From DASVRA01 sp036388855 (lineage in GTDB: Bacteria > Pseudomonadota > Alphaproteobacteria > Caulobacterales > Caulobacteraceae): DNA of 64,000 bases. Position numbers and translations under genes: made by a program. Below the pieces are notes generated by a model that had not been told where the DNA came from, ran no database searches, and saw nothing but the letters and a program-made list of their open reading frames with translations. Positions 34,283-42,575 of the stretch are shown in pieces. The stretch is from the NCBI GenBank assembly GCA_036388855.1, contig DASVRA010000017.1, forward strand, positions 50,388 to 114,387, read 5' to 3'. The first letter of the stretch is position 1; the number at the start of each line of letters is the position of its first letter.

Positions 34283-36067
34283 TTGCGACATTCGGCGGGG
34301 CTGCAAGGGCGTGACTTCTGGACGGTGGCGGCGCCTTGCGACCGCGTGAACGGGACGCCGCTTCCGCGAGGAACCGCCGGTGACGACAGCCTGACCGGCA
34401 CGGGCGGCCCCGACACCCTGCGCGGACTTGATGGCGATGACACGCTGAACGGCGGCCAGAGCGCCGACCGGCTGGAAGGCGGCGACGGCAATGACGTGAT
34501 CGCCGATGGCGCCGGCGCCGACACCTCGGTCGGCGGCAAGGGCGATGACCGCTTCCTGGTCGGTGATCTCTTTATCGACACCAGCGGTGGCCCCAACGAC
34601 AACTGGGACGGCGGCAGTGGGATCGACACCTGGGACATCAGCGCCTTTGTGCTCGATCCCTTGGACTCCGGCGTGTTCGTGGACCTTGCGTCCGGACACT
34701 GGAGCGACGGCTCCGTCTCGGAATCCATCCTGAATGTCGAGAACGTCAACGGCAGCCAGGGCGGCGATCACATCGCCGGCGATGAGGGCCGCAACCGGCT
34801 CAACGGCGGCGACGGCAACGACACCATCTTCGGGCGCGACGGGCCGGACACCATCAACGGCGGCAAGGGCGACGACTTCCTGGTGGCCCTCGGCTCGGCC
34901 AACGCTCCGCAGATGGATTATGAGGCCGGCGCGCTCCCCGGCGATCTGATCAACGGCGGAGACGGGAACGACACGATCTACGGGTCGAACGCCGCCGACA
35001 CACTCAGTGACGGCCCGGGGGACGACACGATCTATGCGCAAGGCGGCGACGACTGGTTGCGGCGAACCGGCTCGGAGAATGGCGACCGCTGGGACGGCGG
35101 CGACGGCGCCGATACCTGGGACATGAGCGGCTGGACCGCGCCCGCGGGCGCGCTCAACATCAGCACCCTGCTCGCGGACTCGCAGACGGCCTACACCGTG
35201 GGCGACGTGACGGTGATCACCGACCTGCTGAACGTGGAGAACGTAATCGGGTGCAAGCTCGTCGATTTCATTCGTGGAACGGAGGGCGCGAACCGGCTGG
35301 ACGGGTTTTCCGGCGACGATCAGATATCCGGCGGCGGCGGAGACGACACCCTGATCGGCGGAGACGGCAGCGACCATCTTCTGGATGGCGCGGGAGCCAA
35401 TCTGCTGCAGGGCGGTGCGGGTGGTGATTTCCTGAGCCTGGCTTGGGAGTCCGCAGCCGGCGGCAGCCAGACCTTGGACGGCGGCGCGGGCAGCGACTGG
35501 ATGACTTCCTACGCTGTCAACGATTGGCGGATCAGGCTCGGCGCGGGCGTGGCCGCGGCGGCGGACGGGTCGGCTGTCGTCACCCTGATATCGATCGAAA
35601 ACGCCTTCGGCGGCTTCGGCAACGACACCTTGGTCGGCGGGAGCGGCCGCAACGTTCTGGGCGGCGGGAGCGGCAACGATCTGGTCGACGGCGGCGGCGG
35701 CAACGACATCGTCAACGGAAACGCGGGCCGCGATACGCTGATCGGCGGGGCGGGCGCGGACCGCTTCGCCTTCTCCGGATTTGGCGTGCCCATGAACGTG
35801 ATCCAGGACTTCTCTTCCGCCGAACACGACAAGATAGACCTCTCTGATTATTCCGGCGGCGTGGATTACATCGGAAGCCACGCCTTCCACGGCGACGGCC
35901 ACGCCGAGGTGCGGGTCAAGGACCGGGCGAACGACCAGCTGGTTCAGATCGACACCAACGGCGACGGAACCAGCGACTACGACATCATCGTCAAGAACAG
36001 CGGCCTGACCCAGGGAGCCGACGACTTCATCCTCACGCCCACGGGACGGATCGATCTGGTGGTCTGA
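34283..36067 (+). CDS. RTX (hemolysin-type calcium-binding repeat) protein
   Basis: 594 residues from a TTG with GGGAGGA five bases upstream. Many nonapeptide repeats of the GGxGxDxLx type are visible across nearly the entire length (GGDGNDTIFGRDGPDTINGG, and again near residues 320-350 and 450-490). The C-terminal ~100 residues (VIQDFSSAEHDKIDLSDYSG) match the secretion-signal region of type I substrates. No catalytic domain is seen, and no type I transporter genes are nearby. It lies between a small gene and secG. Confidence 0.9.
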   Translation: MRHSAGLQGRDFWTVAAPCDRVNGTPLPRGTAGDDSLTGTGGPDTLRGLDGDDTLNGGQSADRLEGGDGNDVIADGAGADTSVGGKGDDRFLVGDLFIDTSGGPNDNWDGGSGIDTWDISAFVLDPLDSGVFVDLASGHWSDGSVSESILNVENVNGSQGGDHIAGDEGRNRLNGGDGNDTIFGRDGPDTINGGKGDDFLVALGSANAPQMDYEAGALPGDLINGGDGNDTIYGSNAADTLSDGPGDDTIYAQGGDDWLRRTGSENGDRWDGGDGADTWDMSGWTAPAGALNISTLLADSQTAYTVGDVTVITDLLNVENVIGCKLVDFIRGTEGANRLDGFSGDDQISGGGGDDTLIGGDGSDHLLDGAGANLLQGGAGGDFLSLAWESAAGGSQTLDGGAGSDWMTSYAVNDWRIRLGAGVAAAADGSAVVTLISIENAFGGFGNDTLVGGSGRNVLGGGSGNDLVDGGGGNDIVNGNAGRDTLIGGAGADRFAFSGFGVPMNVIQDFSSAEHDKIDLSDYSGGVDYIGSHAFHGDGHAEVRVKDRANDQLVQIDTNGDGTSDYDIIVKNSGLTQGADDFILTPTGRIDLVV

Positions 36068-36151
36068 CGCCGCGCCCTTTGCCGAGCGCCCCGCCTCTGC
36101 TAGACGCGCGAACTTGCGTGCGGCCCGCCGCGCCCCACATCCCCGGACGTC

Positions 36152-36808
36152 ATGCTGCTCAACATCCTGCTCACCGTGCTGGTGCTCGTCTGCGTCGCGC
36201 TGACCGCCGTGATCCTGCTGCAGCGCTCCGAAGGCGGCGCGCTCGGCATGGGCGGGGGCTCCAACAGCATGTTCAGCGCCAGGGGCGCGGCCAACCTGCT
36301 CACCCGCACCACCTCGATCCTGGCCGGCGCCTTCTTCGTGCTGGCGCTGGCGATCACGCTCCTGTCAGGCGCCGCCGGCCGCTCTGACTCCGTGGCCGAG
36401 CGCATCGACCTCTCCAGACCCGGCATCGCCGCGGCCCCGCTCCCGGTCCCAGCCCAGGGCGCCGCCGGCCAGGCCGCCCCGGGGCAGCCCGGCGCCGCGC
36501 CCGCCGTTCCACCGCTGCCGGGCGCCGCGCCGCCGCTGCCGGGCAGCGCCCCGGCCCCCGCGCCGGCCGCCGCCCTGCCCACCGCGGCCCCGGCGCCCAC
36601 CGCCGCTCCGGCGGCCGCGCGCACGGCGCCCCGTCCCGCGCCCGAGCGCCGCCGCGCGCAGCCGCCGGCGGTCCGGACCCAGCCCGCCGATCCTGTGGCC
36701 AACGCCTCGCCCACGCCGCCGCCGACCGCCGCGCCGGCCCCTGCCGCTCCGCCTCCCGCGGCTACGCCGCCCGCCGCCGCCCCCGCGGCCGACACCCCCG
36801 GCGCCTGA
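36152..36808 (+). CDS. secG: Protein translocase subunit SecG with long Pro/Ala tail
   Basis: 218 residues. Two membrane helices: LLNILLTVLVLVCVALTAVI and a second at ILAGAFFVLALAITLL, joined by LQRSEGGALGMGGGSNSMFS, the SecG signature. Beyond residue ~85 the protein is a P/A-rich tail of about 130 residues, much longer than the usual SecG (70-130 total). SecG assists SecYE-mediated translocation. The extension is common in Caulobacterales, but its role is unknown. pyrG follows. Confidence 0.93.
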   Translation: MLLNILLTVLVLVCVALTAVILLQRSEGGALGMGGGSNSMFSARGAANLLTRTTSILAGAFFVLALAITLLSGAAGRSDSVAERIDLSRPGIAAAPLPVPAQGAAGQAAPGQPGAAPAVPPLPGAAPPLPGSAPAPAPAAALPTAAPAPTAAPAAARTAPRPAPERRRAQPPAVRTQPADPVANASPTPPPTAAPAPAAPPPAATPPAAAPAADTPGA

Positions 36809-36870
36809 TCGCCGCGCCGCGCGAATCTTTTGAGGTGCGCCGAATCATTTCCGCGCTAAGCTGAACGCCC

Positions 36871-38520
36871 ATGGCCCGGTACATCTTCATCACCGGCGGC
36901 GTGGTCTCCTCATTGGGAAAAGGCCTGGCCTCCGCCGCCCTCGGCGCGCTGCTCCAGGCCCGCGGCTACCGCGTGCGCCTGCGCAAGCTCGACCCTTACC
37001 TGAACGTCGATCCGGGCACGATGAGCCCCTACCAGCACGGCGAGGTGTTCGTCACCGACGACGGCGCCGAGACCGACCTCGACCTCGGCCACTACGAGCG
37101 CTTCACCGGCGTCAACGCCAACCGCGGCGACAACGTCACCACCGGCCAGATCTACCAGCGCATCCTCGAGAAGGAGCGGCGCGGCGACTACCTCGGCGCC
37201 ACCGTCCAGGTGATCCCCCACGTCACCAACGAGATCAAACAGTTCGTCACTAAGCCCGCGCTCGACGAGTACGGCGAGGAGGCCGACTTCGTGCTGGTCG
37301 AGATCGGCGGCACCGTCGGCGACATCGAGGGCCTGCCGTTCTTCGAGGCCATCCGCCAACTCGGCAACGACCTGCCACGCGGCCACTGCCTCTACCTGCA
37401 CCTGACCCTGCTGCCTTTCATCAAGACCGCCGGCGAGATGAAGACCAAGCCGACCCAGCACTCGGTCAAGGAGCTGCGCTCGATCGGCATCCAGCCCGAC
37501 ATCCTGCTCTGCCGCTGCGAGCAGCCGATCCCCCCCGACGAGAAGCGCAAGATCGGCCTGTTCTGCAACGTGCGCCCCTCCGCCGTGATCGAGGCCAGGG
37601 ACGCGGACAACATCTACGCCGTGCCGCTCGCCTACCACGCGCAGGGGCTCGACCAGGAGGTGCTCGACGCCTTCGCCATCACCGACGCCCCGCCCCCCGA
37701 CCTGTCGCGCTGGCAGGGCATCTCCGAGCGCCTGACCAGCCCCGATGGCGAGGTCACCATCGCCGTGGTCGGCAAGTACACGGTGCTCAAGGACGCCTAC
37801 AAATCCCTGATCGAGGCCTTGGTCCACGGCGGCGTGGCCAACAACGTCAAGGTCGACATCGACTGGGTCGAGAGCGAGGCCTTCGAGGGCGAGGGCGCCG
37901 AGGTCGCCGCCCGGCTGGAGCGCTGCGACGGCATCCTGGTCCCCGGGGGTTTTGGCGAGCGCGGCGCCGAGGGCAAGATCAAGGCCGCCCGCTTCGCCCG
38001 CGAGCACGCCGTCCCCTACTTCGGCATCTGCTTCGGCATGCAGATGGCGGTGATCGAGGCCGCAAGGAACCTGGCGGGCGTCCAGGGCGCCTCCTCCACC
38101 GAATTCGGGCCGACAGGCGATCCCGTCGTCGGCCTGATGACCGAGTGGACCAAAGGCAACGAGCGCGTCACCCGCCGCCATGACGACGACAAGGGCGCCA
38201 CCATGCGCCTAGGCGCCTACCCCGCCGTCCTCGCCCCCGGCTCCAAGGTCGCCGAGATCTACGGCGCCGCCGACATCTCCGAACGCCACCGCCACCGCTA
38301 CGAGGTCAACATCGGCTACCGCGAAGCCCTGGAGTCCGCCGGCTTCCGCATCACCGGAACCTCCCCGGACGGCGTGCTGCCGGAGATCGCCGAGCGCGAG
38401 GACCATCCGTGGTTCATCGGCGTGCAGTACCACCCGGAGCTGAAGAGCCGCCCCTTCGCGCCACATCCGCTGTTCGCCAGCTTCATCGCTGCGGCGGTGG
38501 AGCAGAGCCGGTTGGTGTGA
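36871..38520 (+). CDS. pyrG: CTP synthase
   Basis: 549 residues. The synthase domain begins RYIFITGGVVSSLGKGLASA, with YLNVDPGTMSPYQHGEVFV downstream. The glutaminase domain follows from about residue 290, with nucleophile Cys in PYFGICFGMQMAV and His-Glu in GVQYHPELKS. It makes CTP from UTP, ATP and glutamine. The end of this gene marks the last high-GC base before the accessory island. Confidence 0.98.
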   Translation: MARYIFITGGVVSSLGKGLASAALGALLQARGYRVRLRKLDPYLNVDPGTMSPYQHGEVFVTDDGAETDLDLGHYERFTGVNANRGDNVTTGQIYQRILEKERRGDYLGATVQVIPHVTNEIKQFVTKPALDEYGEEADFVLVEIGGTVGDIEGLPFFEAIRQLGNDLPRGHCLYLHLTLLPFIKTAGEMKTKPTQHSVKELRSIGIQPDILLCRCEQPIPPDEKRKIGLFCNVRPSAVIEARDADNIYAVPLAYHAQGLDQEVLDAFAITDAPPPDLSRWQGISERLTSPDGEVTIAVVGKYTVLKDAYKSLIEALVHGGVANNVKVDIDWVESEAFEGEGAEVAARLERCDGILVPGGFGERGAEGKIKAARFAREHAVPYFGICFGMQMAVIEAARNLAGVQGASSTEFGPTGDPVVGLMTEWTKGNERVTRRHDDDKGATMRLGAYPAVLAPGSKVAEIYGAADISERHRHRYEVNIGYREALESAGFRITGTSPDGVLPEIAEREDHPWFIGVQYHPELKSRPFAPHPLFASFIAAAVEQSRLV

Positions 38521-38534
38521 GGAGCGCCACACCT

Positions 38535-39317
38535 ATGGGTGCGTCCGTGCGTAAGAGAGCCAGCTTTCTTGCCGCGCACCCAAATTGTTGCTTTTGTGGT
38601 GGAGTCAGCCTGGCGACGACCATTGATCACATACCGGCTCGCGCGTGCTTTAAAGGACGGGCTTACCCAGAAGGGTTTGAATTTCCTGCGTGTCTAGATT
38701 GCCAAGGCCGAAGCCGGCATGACGAACAGGTATTCTCGTTTCTTGTAAGAGTAATGGACTTCAACAACGAGAACTTCGATCCCAAGGCCCTTGATCGTGC
38801 AGTCAGTGGGATGGTTAACAACTTTCCGCATTTTCTTCCTGATTTCGATCTAAGTGCAAATGATAAACGCCGCTCGTTACGCCAGATGGGTATTTCCAAG
38901 CCATCTGAGGTGTTGGCCACAGAACTGCCCATTGTTGGCCTGAATCCAAACATTCATGAGCATATTTTACGATACACCCGAAAAATCGCCTGCGCTCTTT
39001 TCTATAAAGAGAAAGGCCGCGCGGTGCCCGTAGGTTACTTTACATGGAGCACGTGGGGCCAGGTGGTGAATCCGCAGCTCCGAACTTCCCTGCGAAAGTT
39101 TGTCGAGATGACACCGGCTGTTGCACAGGGAAGGCGTACTAACATGAATTTTGGTGACCAATTTTCGTACAGGTATAATAAAGCTGACGATCCTGATGTT
39201 TTAGCTGTGTTGATGCAGTTTGGGCGCGGCATGGTGGTTCCATTAATTGTAATTGACGCAGCTTCAATGCCGAAAATGAACCACCAGAATGAATGGAAGC
39301 TGGCGTTGTCATTCTAA
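38535..39317 (+). CDS. HNH endonuclease-like protein
   Basis: 260 residues from the ATG at 38535, 15 bases after the pyrG stop. The N-terminal ~60 residues carry the HNH/zinc layout: NCCFCGGVSLATTIDHIPAR (CxxC, then the H of DH) and FPACLDCQGRSRHDEQV (CxxC). The remainder is not recognised. Visibly AT-richer and with codon use unlike pyrG, so probably acquired. Part of an accessory island that may be defence- or mobility-related; target unknown. Confidence 0.75.
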   Translation: MGASVRKRASFLAAHPNCCFCGGVSLATTIDHIPARACFKGRAYPEGFEFPACLDCQGRSRHDEQVFSFLVRVMDFNNENFDPKALDRAVSGMVNNFPHFLPDFDLSANDKRRSLRQMGISKPSEVLATELPIVGLNPNIHEHILRYTRKIACALFYKEKGRAVPVGYFTWSTWGQVVNPQLRTSLRKFVEMTPAVAQGRRTNMNFGDQFSYRYNKADDPDVLAVLMQFGRGMVVPLIVIDAASMPKMNHQNEWKLALSF

Positions 39318-39437
39318 CTGGCCCCGCCCTACGGGAACCACCCCCTTCCCCTTGCTTCCACCAGGAAGAGAGCCCCCTTCCATCCCTCGGATGATCTTTC
39401 GCCGGACGCTCGCCGCCAAGTGAAACAAGAGACAGCC

Positions 39438-39622
39438 GTGAATCCCTCTCCCAGCGGAGAGGGAGGGACCCGGAGCCCGCGCAGCGGGCGAACGGGAGGG
39501 TGAGGGATCACGGGCCTCCAGGTTTCCACCTCGGACACGCAGCCCAGCCGCCGTAACCCCTCATCCTCCCACGCGCTGCCGCGCGCGGGCTCCTCCTTCT
39601 CCCTATGGGAGAAGGGATAAAC
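39438..39622. repeat. Pair of REP-like palindromic elements at the island edge
   Basis: The 359-base gap 39318-39676 is mostly repeat DNA. Element 1 (39438-39510) starts CCCTCTCCCAGCGGAGAGGG and carries GCCCGCGCAGCGGGC. Element 2 (39557-39622) is a related copy in inverse orientation (ending CTTCTCCCTATGGGAGAAGG). No gene or clear promoter is seen in the gap. Confidence 0.7.
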
Positions 39623-39676
39623 TTGCCCGTCCCTCCTTCTTTCCCCACACAGGCCTCCCACCACACAGGCGCCCCC

Positions 39677-39859
39677 ATGCCCGGCCTGAAGGACAAGCGC
39701 GGCTTCATCGACAAGGACCGGCTGGACCTGTCCGAACGTCAGGCCGTGGAATACTGGATGAAGCGCTGGGGCGTGACGCGCGACCAGCTCGTCGCCGCCC
39801 ACCGGAAAGCCGGCCGCATGGTCAAGGACATCGCCGCCGAACTCGGCAAGAAGCGATAG
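39677..39859 (+). CDS. DUF3606 protein, copy 1
   Basis: 60 residues: MPGLKDKRGFIDKDRLDLSE then QAVEYWMKRWGVTRDQLVAA, and a C-terminal AGRMVKDIAAELGKKR. DUF3606 proteins are small, charged, helical and of unknown function. It differs from copy 2 (41783) at a single residue (Val vs Thr after DQL), so the two arose by a recent duplication. Confidence 0.9.
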   Translation: MPGLKDKRGFIDKDRLDLSERQAVEYWMKRWGVTRDQLVAAHRKAGRMVKDIAAELGKKR

Positions 39860-39862
39860 CTT

Positions 39863-40075
39863 CCTACCCGGCGGCCGCCCCCGCCTGGTAATCCATCTTC
39901 CCCACCGGCACGCCCTGCGCCCGCAGCAGGGTGTGCCGGTGGGGAAGTGGAAGTTCGGCAGGAAGAAGGTGAACAGGAAGTCCCGCCCGGTGAAGGTCAT
40001 CGTGCGGCCCGGGAACTTCATCTCGATCACCCGCTCCTCCTGGCCGTCCACCTGCTCTCGTTTCACGCCCTCCAT
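39863..40075 (-). pseudogene. Truncated, frameshifted DUF1993 copy
   Basis: Corresponds to the C-terminal ~70 residues of the intact DUF1993 gene at 41970-42485. The sequence EQVDGQEERVIEMKFPGRTM is shared; after LPNFHF the copy diverges because a short internal deletion shifts the frame. The N-terminal 100 residues are missing, the break falling where the protease gene begins (about 40073). Not expected to be functional. Confidence 0.85.
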
Positions 40076-40081
40076 GAGGCT

Positions 40082-40843
40082 TTAATTGCAGTGGTCAGCC
40101 CCCGCCTGTAATGATGCGATCATTCTGCCGATTTCGTCCGCAACTCCCTTGTTGACCCTTCGCGCACGTCCTGTTTCCTTATATGCGGAGACATGAACAC
40201 CCACCAGCCGAGGCGCTGCGCCATTTTCAGTCCAGATTGGCCCGCCACTGTTGCCCGTCCAAGTCGCAATCTCATACTCGATGAATTCGCCGTTCGTCGA
40301 ACTCACAGCGCCAGCCCCTTCGTGCAGTGTCTCCCCGTTCATAGCGCTGTTTCTAGGATTGTCGCCGGGATAGCCTGCGAGCCTAACCTGAGTTGGGATT
40401 GATTCCTCTCCAATTTCGAATTCCACTCCGCCTGCGATCTGCGAGGGAAGTTCTACGACGGCGAAGTCTCGGGCGTACCTTTGTCTCGGAACCCAACCGT
40501 AACCGCAGGCCACCCGAACACGCGATATGGGAACGCTTTGATGGGGGGCGGCTCCGGCATCGACTTGTCCGCACGCTACCTTAAGGGACGAGAGACGCCG
40601 GTAAGGTGGGCTATAGACGTTATGAGCCGCCGTGATCACGTATCTGCCACGGACAAGGAGGCCCGAGCTGTTATAGGATCGGCCGCCAAGGCCAAAAGAA
40701 TGCCTCTGCGTTGAGAGGTGGCATACGTTCGCTAAGGGCCCGTCTGCTCTGCTCACAGCGTGTTGCTGACCTGGGTCGGCCTGAGCATTAGTGACCACGG
40801 CGGCTAAAAAAATGGTCGAAAGCCAGATTTTTCGCTTCACCAA
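40082..40843 (-). CDS. Secreted trypsin-like serine protease
   Basis: 253 residues with a signal peptide (MVKRKIWLSTIFLAAVVTNA, cleavage near AQA). The S1 catalytic triad is readable: His in YVITAAHNVY, Asp in RDFAVVELP and Ser in TWTGNSGGPIW. It is probably exported to the periplasm or outside, where the target is unknown. It lies in the accessory island, between the decayed DUF1993 copy and an uncharacterised membrane-protein gene; composition is less GC-rich than surrounding core genes. Confidence 0.9.
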   Translation of the reverse strand: MVKRKIWLSTIFLAAVVTNAQADPGQQHAVSRADGPLANVCHLSTQRHSFGLGGRSYNSSGLLVRGRYVITAAHNVYSPPYRRLSSLKVACGQVDAGAAPHQSVPISRVRVACGYGWVPRQRYARDFAVVELPSQIAGGVEFEIGEESIPTQVRLAGYPGDNPRNSAMNGETLHEGAGAVSSTNGEFIEYEIATWTGNSGGPIWTENGAAPRLVGVHVSAYKETGRARRVNKGVADEIGRMIASLQAGADHCN

Positions 40844-41002
40844 GCTTCTCCATGCAATTTGTAAGACTTAACGACTAGCTTGAGCGCCTTAGAATTTCTT
40901 CCTGGGAATCGTGCGCGACCAGTAGGAGTCGAGGAGCTTCGAAACGCCTCTCGGGCATCTGGCGTGAAACGGTGCTTCACCGCCTTCTCGCGGATGCAAC
41001 CA

Positions 41003-41434
41003 CTACGCTTGAGGCGCGACTTCGCAAAGGCTGTCTAGCCCCAGTTCAATAGCGATCTTTATGATGAACACTGCAGCAGCAGCGGTTAGGCTCAACATGC
41101 CTGCAATCGCAGTCGCAGCTACGCTAACCCAATCTTTCAGCGGTCCCTTCTCCGAGTCTTCCTTATATAGGCGACACACAAGCCCTTTAACTGCAGGCCA
41201 AAGCTTCTTGAACAGTGCTCGCCCCTTGTCGACAAACCAAGAGCGCGAACTGTTGGTGGTGGATGCTGAGTCCTCGGCGCTCATGACCGAGCGGATGGAC
41301 GACAGATCCTCTAGGGCGAAGCCCAAGGAATTAGCCGTTCCCGTTTCAGAAAGCGCCAAATTGGCATAGAGATCATCGAGGCTTAGCTCATTGAGTTCCT
41401 CAAAGTCTTGAGCAGTAATCGCAACCGCAGGCAT
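41003..41434 (-). CDS. Uncharacterised protein with C-terminal membrane helix
   Basis: 143 residues from the ATG at 41434. The N-terminal ~45 residues are acidic and helical (PAVAITAQDFEELNELSLDD, then LYANLALSETG), followed by a Ser/Thr-rich linker, a basic region (FVDKGRALFKKLWPAVKGLV) and a strongly hydrophobic helix (VSVAATAIAGMLSLTAAAAV). I do not recognise a family. It lies 160 bases upstream of the protease in the same orientation, so the two may be functionally linked; AT-rich, likely acquired. Confidence 0.6.
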   Translation of the reverse strand: MPAVAITAQDFEELNELSLDDLYANLALSETGTANSLGFALEDLSSIRSVMSAEDSASTTNSSRSWFVDKGRALFKKLWPAVKGLVCRLYKEDSEKGPLKDWVSVAATAIAGMLSLTAAAAVFIIKIAIELGLDSLCEVAPQA

Positions 41435-41523
41435 TTGCAGATCCTCCCAATGCGTGTTGAATTGGCACAATTTTGACGAGATGTCGAGGGCTGTTTATTA
41501 CCCGCGAGCCTCCCTGCCTTTCC

Positions 41524-41750
41524 TCACAAAACCCTGATCCGCGGCGCCGCCCGCTCCCTCAGGATCAGCTCCGTCAGCGCCACACCAGTGCGTCCGCCCG
41601 GTCGAAGCTGCCGCCCGCGCCCTCGCTCCCCAGCGCCATCAGCTCCTCCTCCAACTCGCGCAGCTCGCCCAGGTGCGCCACCTGGCCCTGCTCGTACAGC
41701 GCCGCCACCGGCTCGGCCCGCGCGAGCTTGCCCGCGATCCGTTCTTCCAT
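41524..41750 (-). pseudogene. C-terminal remnant of a phage/GTA terminase large subunit
   Basis: From the ATG at 41750 the frame gives KLARAEPVAALYEQGQVAHL, then ELEEELMAL and GSFDRADALVW, the nuclease-domain end of TerL proteins. After DALVW one G is missing relative to the expected GTGTGGGCGCTG: the first frame stops at 41574, while a shift restores ALTELILRERAAPRIRVL ending at 41524. The N-terminal ATPase part is absent. It is likely a leftover from a prophage or gene-transfer-agent cluster. Confidence 0.75.
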
Positions 41751-41782
41751 CAGACAGACACTCCCATCCCCACGTGCCCCCC

Positions 41783-41965
41783 ATGCCCGGCCTGAAGGAC
41801 AAGCGCGGCTTCATTGACAAGGACCGGCTGGACCTGTCCGAGCGTCAGGCCGTGGAATACTGGATGAAGCGCTGGGGCGTGACGCGAGACCAGCTCACCG
41901 CCGCTCATCGCAAGGCCGGCCGGATGGTCAAGGACATCGCCGCCGAACTCGGCAAGAAGCGATAG
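41783..41965 (+). CDS. DUF3606 protein, copy 2
   Basis: 60 residues, nearly identical to copy 1 at 39677. It abuts the intact DUF1993 gene (stop-to-stop, 4 bases apart), an arrangement mirrored by copy 1 and its decayed DUF1993 neighbour. The pair therefore moved or duplicated as one unit. Function is unknown. Confidence 0.9.
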   Translation: MPGLKDKRGFIDKDRLDLSERQAVEYWMKRWGVTRDQLTAAHRKAGRMVKDIAAELGKKR

Positions 41966-41969
41966 CTGC

Positions 41970-42485
41970 CTACCCCGCGGCCGCCTCCGCCAGGTAATCC
42001 ATCTTCCCCAGCGGAACCCCCTGCGCCCGCAGCAGGGCGTAGACCACCGTCACGTGGAAGTGGAAGTTCGGCAGCGAGAAGGTCAGCAGGAAGTCCCGCC
42101 CGGTGAAGGTCATGGTCCGGCCGGGGAACCTCATCTCGATCACCCGCTCCTCCTGGCCGTCCACCTGCTCGCGCTCCACGCCCTCGACGAAGGCGACGGT
42201 CTTCTCCAGCCGCCCCTTCAGCTCCGCCCAGGTTGCCTCGGTGTCGGGGAAGCTCGGCGGCTCTATCCCCGCCAGCCGCGCCGCCCCGCCCTTGGCCGCG
42301 TCGCTGACGATCTGCACCTGGCGGGTCAGCGGGAACATGTCGGGCGCCAGCCGCGCCTCCATCACCGCCTCCAGCGGCAGCCCCTGCTCCCCCGCCCACG
42401 CCTGCGCCTTGTCCAGCATGGCGATCACATTGCGCAGCATGCGCAGGTATCCGGGAATCGAGGCGTCGTAGAGGGACAGGGCCAT
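41970..42485 (-). CDS. DUF1993 family protein (intact copy)
   Basis: 171 residues. LSLYDASIPGYLRMLRNVIA opens the DUF1993 fold, an all-helical DinB-like protein; the GRDFLLTFSLPNFHFHVTVV region near the end is the family hallmark. Function is unknown; some members are suspected metal or thiol hydrolases by fold. A partial decayed copy is at 39863. Confidence 0.9.
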   Translation of the reverse strand: MALSLYDASIPGYLRMLRNVIAMLDKAQAWAGEQGLPLEAVMEARLAPDMFPLTRQVQIVSDAAKGGAARLAGIEPPSFPDTEATWAELKGRLEKTVAFVEGVEREQVDGQEERVIEMRFPGRTMTFTGRDFLLTFSLPNFHFHVTVVYALLRAQGVPLGKMDYLAEAAAG

Positions 42486-42575
42486 GCGTTCTCCTTGGGC
42501 GCGGGCGGCGCGGTGGGACGCCAGCCTACACCTTCCGTCGCGGTCGGTCCGAGCTTTGGAGCGGCCGGCCGCCCC

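Noticed and set aside
34004..35902. Long minus-strand frame opposite the RTX gene
   Set aside because: Arises from the antisense of the repetitive RTX coding sequence; no independent start signal or family.
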